A model generated the notes under the pieces. That model had not been told where the DNA came from. It did not search any database and saw only the letters and a list, made by a program, of their open reading frames with translations. 64,000 nucleotides of DNA from RGIG6353 sp964558655 (GTDB lineage: Bacteria; Bacillota; Clostridia; Oscillospirales; SIG627), in the NCBI GenBank assembly GCA_964558655.1, contig CAZLEX010000003.1, forward strand, positions 1 to 64,000, in the 5' to 3' direction. This document shows positions 60,457 through 64,000 of this stretch, piece after piece (position 1 is the first letter of the stretch; every line of letters starts with the position of its first letter). The translations under genes and the position numbers were made by a program.

Positions 60457-62232
60457 ATGAAAAAACTCATTTTTGCTTTTTTATTGTTTACAGCACTTTT
60501 TACTGCGGGTGCGTCGGCACTGTCTTCCGTAGAATATTCCGAAGCGGGTTTTGACGCGGTTTTGCCGTCCTCTTGCAATGTCGTTACGGTCTTGCTGGAC
60601 GGAAAATACGGAGTGGTTGACCTTGACGGAAATACCGTTGTACCATTCGATTACTATTACGCCGCCTCTCCCAACGCCGAAGGGCAGACTGTCCTTTACA
60701 AACTTGACGGCACGGATATTGTTACCGAAGTTTTCGACTGCTTCGGCAATTTAATGTATTCTTCAAGCTATGCTTCAAACGGCAAAATCGTCTCTTTTGT
60801 ATCCGAAGGCATTATCCTTGCCATATCGAATGTCTCTTTTGACGAAGAATGGCATATAGTTTACAGTGTTGACTATATATCCCTCGACACAGGGAAATTG
60901 CTTTTCGGCTTTGACAATGTGAAAGACGCCACCCCCTTTTCCGAAGGATATGCCGTAATCGGAACATATTCCAATACTTGTGTAATAAATACGAGCGGCG
61001 AAAAAGTCTATACGGGCGAGGGAGAATTTGAAACACTCGCACTTTGCGGTGACGGTAAAATTCCTTTTTCGATATTTGACGAAGAAAGCGGAACCGAGTC
61101 CTATTACATTGTCGACCTTGAAAAAAAAGAAAGAATTTGCCTCTCGCAAAACGATGTTGCAAAAGGCACGAATTTCAAACGGATCTCTTCTCCCATAGCG
61201 AACATTGCATCTTTTTATTCCATTGAAAACGAAAATATGATAGGCACACTTTCGCAAGACGGAGTGTATATTTACTTAACCGAAAACCCCACAACATTCG
61301 ATATCGATTATACCGTTGTCGCAAACGGCAAAACGGGCGAGGTCATAGATAACATTGCCGGATATAACGCAGGGGAAAAGTATATCATGGCGGGAGAAGA
61401 GGGAAGTTACTTTTATGTAACTCTCGACGGAAAGAAAGTCAACTGTGCATATGAGGCGGTAACTCCTTTTTCAGACGGTAAAGCGGCCGTATTCGCCGAT
61501 GACGGAAAGTATGTTTTCGTCGATGAGAATTTTAACGAGATTTCCGAACACTTCGACGATGCGGGAAGTGTGATTAATGCGGGAAAAATATTTTATGCCT
61601 TAAAAGACGGCAAATACCGTTTTATAACTCTTTCTCATGACAGTATCGGGCAGAATGTCGGAATGGACAATTTCAAATCGGTCAACGAATATAACCTCTC
61701 GGTTTTCCCCGATGTGAAGGAAAATGACTGGTTCTTTGAAAATGTTTCTTTCGCATACGAAAAAGGGCTTATGTACGGTAAGGAAAACGGCTTTGCACCG
61801 AAAGACAACCTCACCGTCGCTCAGGTAATCACAATGGCTGCCCGCTTAAATTCCATTTATAACACGGGTGAGGCCGAATTTGTGCAGGGAGATGTCTGGT
61901 ATAAAGTTTATGTTGATTACTGCATATCTCACGGAATAATCCGTGAGGGAGAGTATACCGATTTTAACAGAAACGCCACCCGTGCCGAGTTCGTCCGTAT
62001 ACTTTCGGCGTCTGTACCCGAGAGCGAATTCGGAGAAAAAAACAGCGTTTCGGCAATTCCCGATGTCGCCGAAAGCGAAACAACCGCACCGATATATATG
62101 TTTTACAGGGCAGGTATACTCGCAGGCAGTGACGAGGCACATACATTCTTTCCGGACAGCGATATAACCCGTGCGGAAAGTGCGGCGATACTTACGAGAA
62201 TTATTGAGAAAAAATTGCGTCTTTCGTTCTAA
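60457..62232 (+). CDS. secreted WG-repeat protein with SLH domains
   Basis: The 591-residue protein has a signal peptide (residues 1-22), then WG/KWG-like repeats to about 410 (LLDGKYGVVDLDGNTVVPFD is the clearest; EGYAVIGTYSNTCVIN and DGKAAVFADDGKYVFVDENF are others), then three S-layer homology domains: FPDVKENDWFFENVSFAYEK, then NATRAEFVRIL and FPDSDITRAESAAILTRI. SLH domains anchor proteins to pyruvylated wall polymers, so this is a surface protein. WG repeats form beta structures probably used for binding. AAGGAGTGT precedes ATG. Confidence 0.85.
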   Translation: MKKLIFAFLLFTALFTAGASALSSVEYSEAGFDAVLPSSCNVVTVLLDGKYGVVDLDGNTVVPFDYYYAASPNAEGQTVLYKLDGTDIVTEVFDCFGNLMYSSSYASNGKIVSFVSEGIILAISNVSFDEEWHIVYSVDYISLDTGKLLFGFDNVKDATPFSEGYAVIGTYSNTCVINTSGEKVYTGEGEFETLALCGDGKIPFSIFDEESGTESYYIVDLEKKERICLSQNDVAKGTNFKRISSPIANIASFYSIENENMIGTLSQDGVYIYLTENPTTFDIDYTVVANGKTGEVIDNIAGYNAGEKYIMAGEEGSYFYVTLDGKKVNCAYEAVTPFSDGKAAVFADDGKYVFVDENFNEISEHFDDAGSVINAGKIFYALKDGKYRFITLSHDSIGQNVGMDNFKSVNEYNLSVFPDVKENDWFFENVSFAYEKGLMYGKENGFAPKDNLTVAQVITMAARLNSIYNTGEAEFVQGDVWYKVYVDYCISHGIIREGEYTDFNRNATRAEFVRILSASVPESEFGEKNSVSAIPDVAESETTAPIYMFYRAGILAGSDEAHTFFPDSDITRAESAAILTRIIEKKLRLSF

Positions 62233-62249
62233 AATTTAAAAAATACCGA

Positions 62250-62278
62250 TTGACATTAACTGTGTACAGTGTTATAAT
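62250..62278 (+). promoter_or_regulatory. sigma-A promoter of the sulfhydrylase gene
   Basis: TTGACA (62250-62255) and TATAAT (62273-62278) are 17 bases apart. The spacer carries the inverted repeat ACTGT-GT-ACAGT (62259-62270), a possible repressor site. Confidence 0.9.
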
Positions 62279-62329
62279 ATACTCTCAAAAAGCGGCGTAA
62301 AGCCGACATTGCGAAAGTAGGGTGATATA

Positions 62330-63592
62330 ATGAAATTTGAAACAAAATGTCTTCATTCGGGCTATTCTCCGAAAAATACCGAGCCGCGTGTTGTGCCCAT
62401 AGTACAAAGCACGACTTATGTGTACGACTCGACCGAAGAAGTTGCGTCCGTGTTTGACGAACCGACAAAGTCCCTGATTTATTCCCGTTTTGCCAACCCG
62501 ACGGTTATGGCGGTGGAGAATAAAATCGCCGACATGGAAGGCGGAGTGGGTGCTATGTGTACCTCTTCCGGACAGGCGGCAACTCTTATGTCAATCCTGA
62601 ATATATGCAGCGCCGGCGACAGCTTTATCAGCACTTCCGAAATTTACGGAGGTACCGTAAATCTCTTTTCCTTCACTTTGAAGAAACTCGGAATTGAGTG
62701 CATTTTTATTGACAAAAACGCTTCCGACGAGGAGATTATGAGTGCGTTTCGCCCCAATACAAAAGCGGTTTTCGGGGAAACTATCGCAAATCCCGCACTT
62801 TCAGTTCTGGATATCGAACGCTTTGCGAAGATTGCTCACGCAAACGGAGTGCCTCTCATAGTTGATAGCACTTTTGCAACTCCCGCTCTCTGCCGTCCCT
62901 TTGAATTCGGAGCAGATATCGTAATCCATTCTACCTCAAAATATATGGACGGTCACGCCGTTCAGGTAGGCGGAGTTATCGTTGACAGCGGTAATTTCGA
63001 CTGGACAAACGGTCGCTTCCCCGAACTTGTCGAACCCGATGAGTCTTATCACGGCATATCTTATGTTGAAACTTACGGCAAAGCGGCTTATATCATCAAG
63101 GCGAGAATGCAGCTCATGAGGGACTTCGGCACATATCCTGCGGCACATTCGGCGTTCCTCCTGAACTTAGGTCTTGAAACTTTGGCGATAAGAATGGATA
63201 GATATTGCGAAAACGCACTCCGTGTTGCAAAGTATTTTAAGGCAAGCGACAAGATAGAAAGCGTTAAGTATCCCGGGCTTGAAGACGATGAAGATTACGC
63301 ACTCGCGAAGAAGTATCTCAAGGGTGCTTCCGGCGTTATTTCAATCGTAATAAAAGGCGGAAGAGAAAAGGCAATGAAGTTTATGAACTCTTTGCACCTT
63401 GCTTCCAACGAAGTCCATGTTGCCGATATACGCACTTGCGTGCTTCACCCGGCAAGCGAAACTCACCGCCAGCTTACCGACGAACAGCTCAAAGCCTGCG
63501 GAATCGAAGCGGGCATGGTTCGCTTCTCTGTGGGACTTGAAAATGTTGACGATATCATCGCCGATATAGAACAGGCTCTCTCGCAAATATAA
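62330..63592 (+). CDS. O-acetylhomoserine sulfhydrylase / Cys-Met metabolism PLP enzyme
   Basis: The 420-residue PLP enzyme has the gamma-family pattern: YSRFANPTVMAVENKIADME, SSGQAAT, STFATPALCRPFEFGADIVI and the PLP lysine in HSTSKYMDGH; FPELVEPDESYHGISYVETY is typical of O-acetylhomoserine sulfhydrylases. It would make homocysteine from O-acetylhomoserine and sulfide; methionine gamma-lyase activity is a possible alternative. AGGGTGAT precedes ATG. The leader is about 45 bases, too short for a SAM riboswitch. Confidence 0.87.
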   Translation: MKFETKCLHSGYSPKNTEPRVVPIVQSTTYVYDSTEEVASVFDEPTKSLIYSRFANPTVMAVENKIADMEGGVGAMCTSSGQAATLMSILNICSAGDSFISTSEIYGGTVNLFSFTLKKLGIECIFIDKNASDEEIMSAFRPNTKAVFGETIANPALSVLDIERFAKIAHANGVPLIVDSTFATPALCRPFEFGADIVIHSTSKYMDGHAVQVGGVIVDSGNFDWTNGRFPELVEPDESYHGISYVETYGKAAYIIKARMQLMRDFGTYPAAHSAFLLNLGLETLAIRMDRYCENALRVAKYFKASDKIESVKYPGLEDDEDYALAKKYLKGASGVISIVIKGGREKAMKFMNSLHLASNEVHVADIRTCVLHPASETHRQLTDEQLKACGIEAGMVRFSVGLENVDDIIADIEQALSQI

Positions 63593-63617
63593 AAAACAGT
63601 ATAATAATTTTTTCGGG

Positions 63618-63650
63618 AAGGCGACAGGATTTCGGTTATGTCGCCTTTAC
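63618..63650 (+). terminator. hairpin after the sulfhydrylase gene
   Basis: AAGGCGACA (63618-63626) pairs perfectly with TGTCGCCTT (63639-63647) around a 12-base loop; the trailing T-run is weak. Confidence 0.5.
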
Positions 63651-63701
63651 GCTTATAATGTCAAGACGGTAACCGAATAACGAATAAACGGAGGTATACT
63701 T

Positions 63702-64000
63702 ATGAAAACAATGGAAACAATCTGTGCGAGAAAATCCGTCCGCACCTATACGGGCGAACAGATTACAAAGGAACAGCTTGATATCATTCTCAAAGCCGCC
63801 AATGCCGCTCCCGTCGGTATGGGACAGTATGAGGGCGTTCATCTGACACTCATTACAAACAAAGACCTGCTCGGAAAAATCGATGCCGCCGGTGCGGCAA
63901 TGTTCGGCAAGCCGGACATTCACCCGCTTTACAATGCACCGATGCTTATTTTGGTATCGGCAAAGATGCCGCCGGTAGAGGCAATGAAAAATGTCACCTA
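63702..64000 (+). CDS. nitroreductase-family protein, 5' part only
   Basis: ATG 63702 follows CGGAGGTATACTT. The 99 visible codons remain open at the window edge. The N-terminus METICARKSVRTYTGEQI and LKAANAAPVGMGQYEG are the FMN-binding start of nitroreductase-like oxidoreductases (about 180-200 residues expected). The substrate is unknown. Confidence 0.85.
   Translation, partial: MKTMETICARKSVRTYTGEQITKEQLDIILKAANAAPVGMGQYEGVHLTLITNKDLLGKIDAAGAAMFGKPDIHPLYNAPMLILVSAKMPPVEAMKNVT

Noticed and set aside
62279..62329. SAM or T-box riboswitch before the sulfhydrylase gene
   Set aside because: Only about 50 bases separate the -10 box from the start codon, too short for either element.
1..64000. 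CRISPR arrays, insertion sequences and rRNA genes
   Set aside because: No regularly spaced direct repeats with spacers, no transposase-like frame and no rRNA-like sequence were seen.

Overview
The window is a densely packed, roughly mid-GC chromosomal segment of a spore-forming Firmicute of the class Clostridia, most likely a gut-type Oscillospirales or related lineage (inference). Support comes from a SipL-like spore morphogenesis protein (SPOCS domains plus LysM), a SpoIVFB-like M50 protease, a WalRKHI system, a CarD regulator, a ClpE-like ATPase, an ECF transporter module, strong AGGAGG-type ribosome binding sites and frequent TTG/GTG starts. The genetic code is standard.

Layout. 1-420: promoter, tRNA-Ser(GCU) and terminators. 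0.4-7.2 kb (minus strand): a WYL regulator, a CapA-fold protein that has lost its active site, a cysteine-rich clostridial protein of unknown function, and a YtrA-like GntR/ABC-transporter operon with a clear promoter and operator. 7.3-15.0 kb (plus strand): a compact podovirus-like structural cassette (small membrane protein, portal, connector, P22 gp10-like propeller, scaffold, coat, glycine-rich fibre, M15 endolysin, coiled-coil ejection-type protein). It ends in a terminator and has no terminase, integrase or replication genes. 15.1-23.7 kb: a 2,327-residue cyclic beta-glucan synthase-like GT/GH94 protein and the SipL-like gene.

23.8-35.6 kb (mostly minus strand): type Ic aspartate aminotransferase, a solitary MazF toxin, a QueT transporter behind a candidate preQ1 riboswitch, murA, the walI-walH-walK-walR block, a secreted NodB-like protein lacking metal ligands, a DUF3810 membrane metalloprotease-like protein and an RluA-type pseudouridine synthase. 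35.7-54.2 kb (plus strand): rRNA methyltransferase, ecfA1-ecfA2-ecfT-truA, a DUF5711 protein, CvpA, pgsA, a ClpE-like ATPase, a P-type ATPase homologue with every catalytic motif degraded, DUF1858, trmK, Nif3, rqcH and an unrecognised 1,072-residue glycosidase-like protein.

54.2-57.7 kb: a His-less HPr-like protein with a PIG-L deacetylase, carD, a WYL-less HTH-WCX regulator, a 58-residue membrane peptide coupled to the SpoIVFB-like protease, and trmL. 57.8-64 kb: an acyl-activating enzyme with its own acyl carrier protein and a cyclophilin, a WG-repeat/SLH surface protein, an O-acetylhomoserine sulfhydrylase-like enzyme, and the start of a nitroreductase that runs off the window.

The most unusual content is (1) the terminase-less virion-structure cassette and (2) a recurrent theme of catalytically dead homologues (P-type ATPase, CapA, NodB, HPr) kept as full-length intact genes. 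All calls were made by reading the sequence; no database search was possible.
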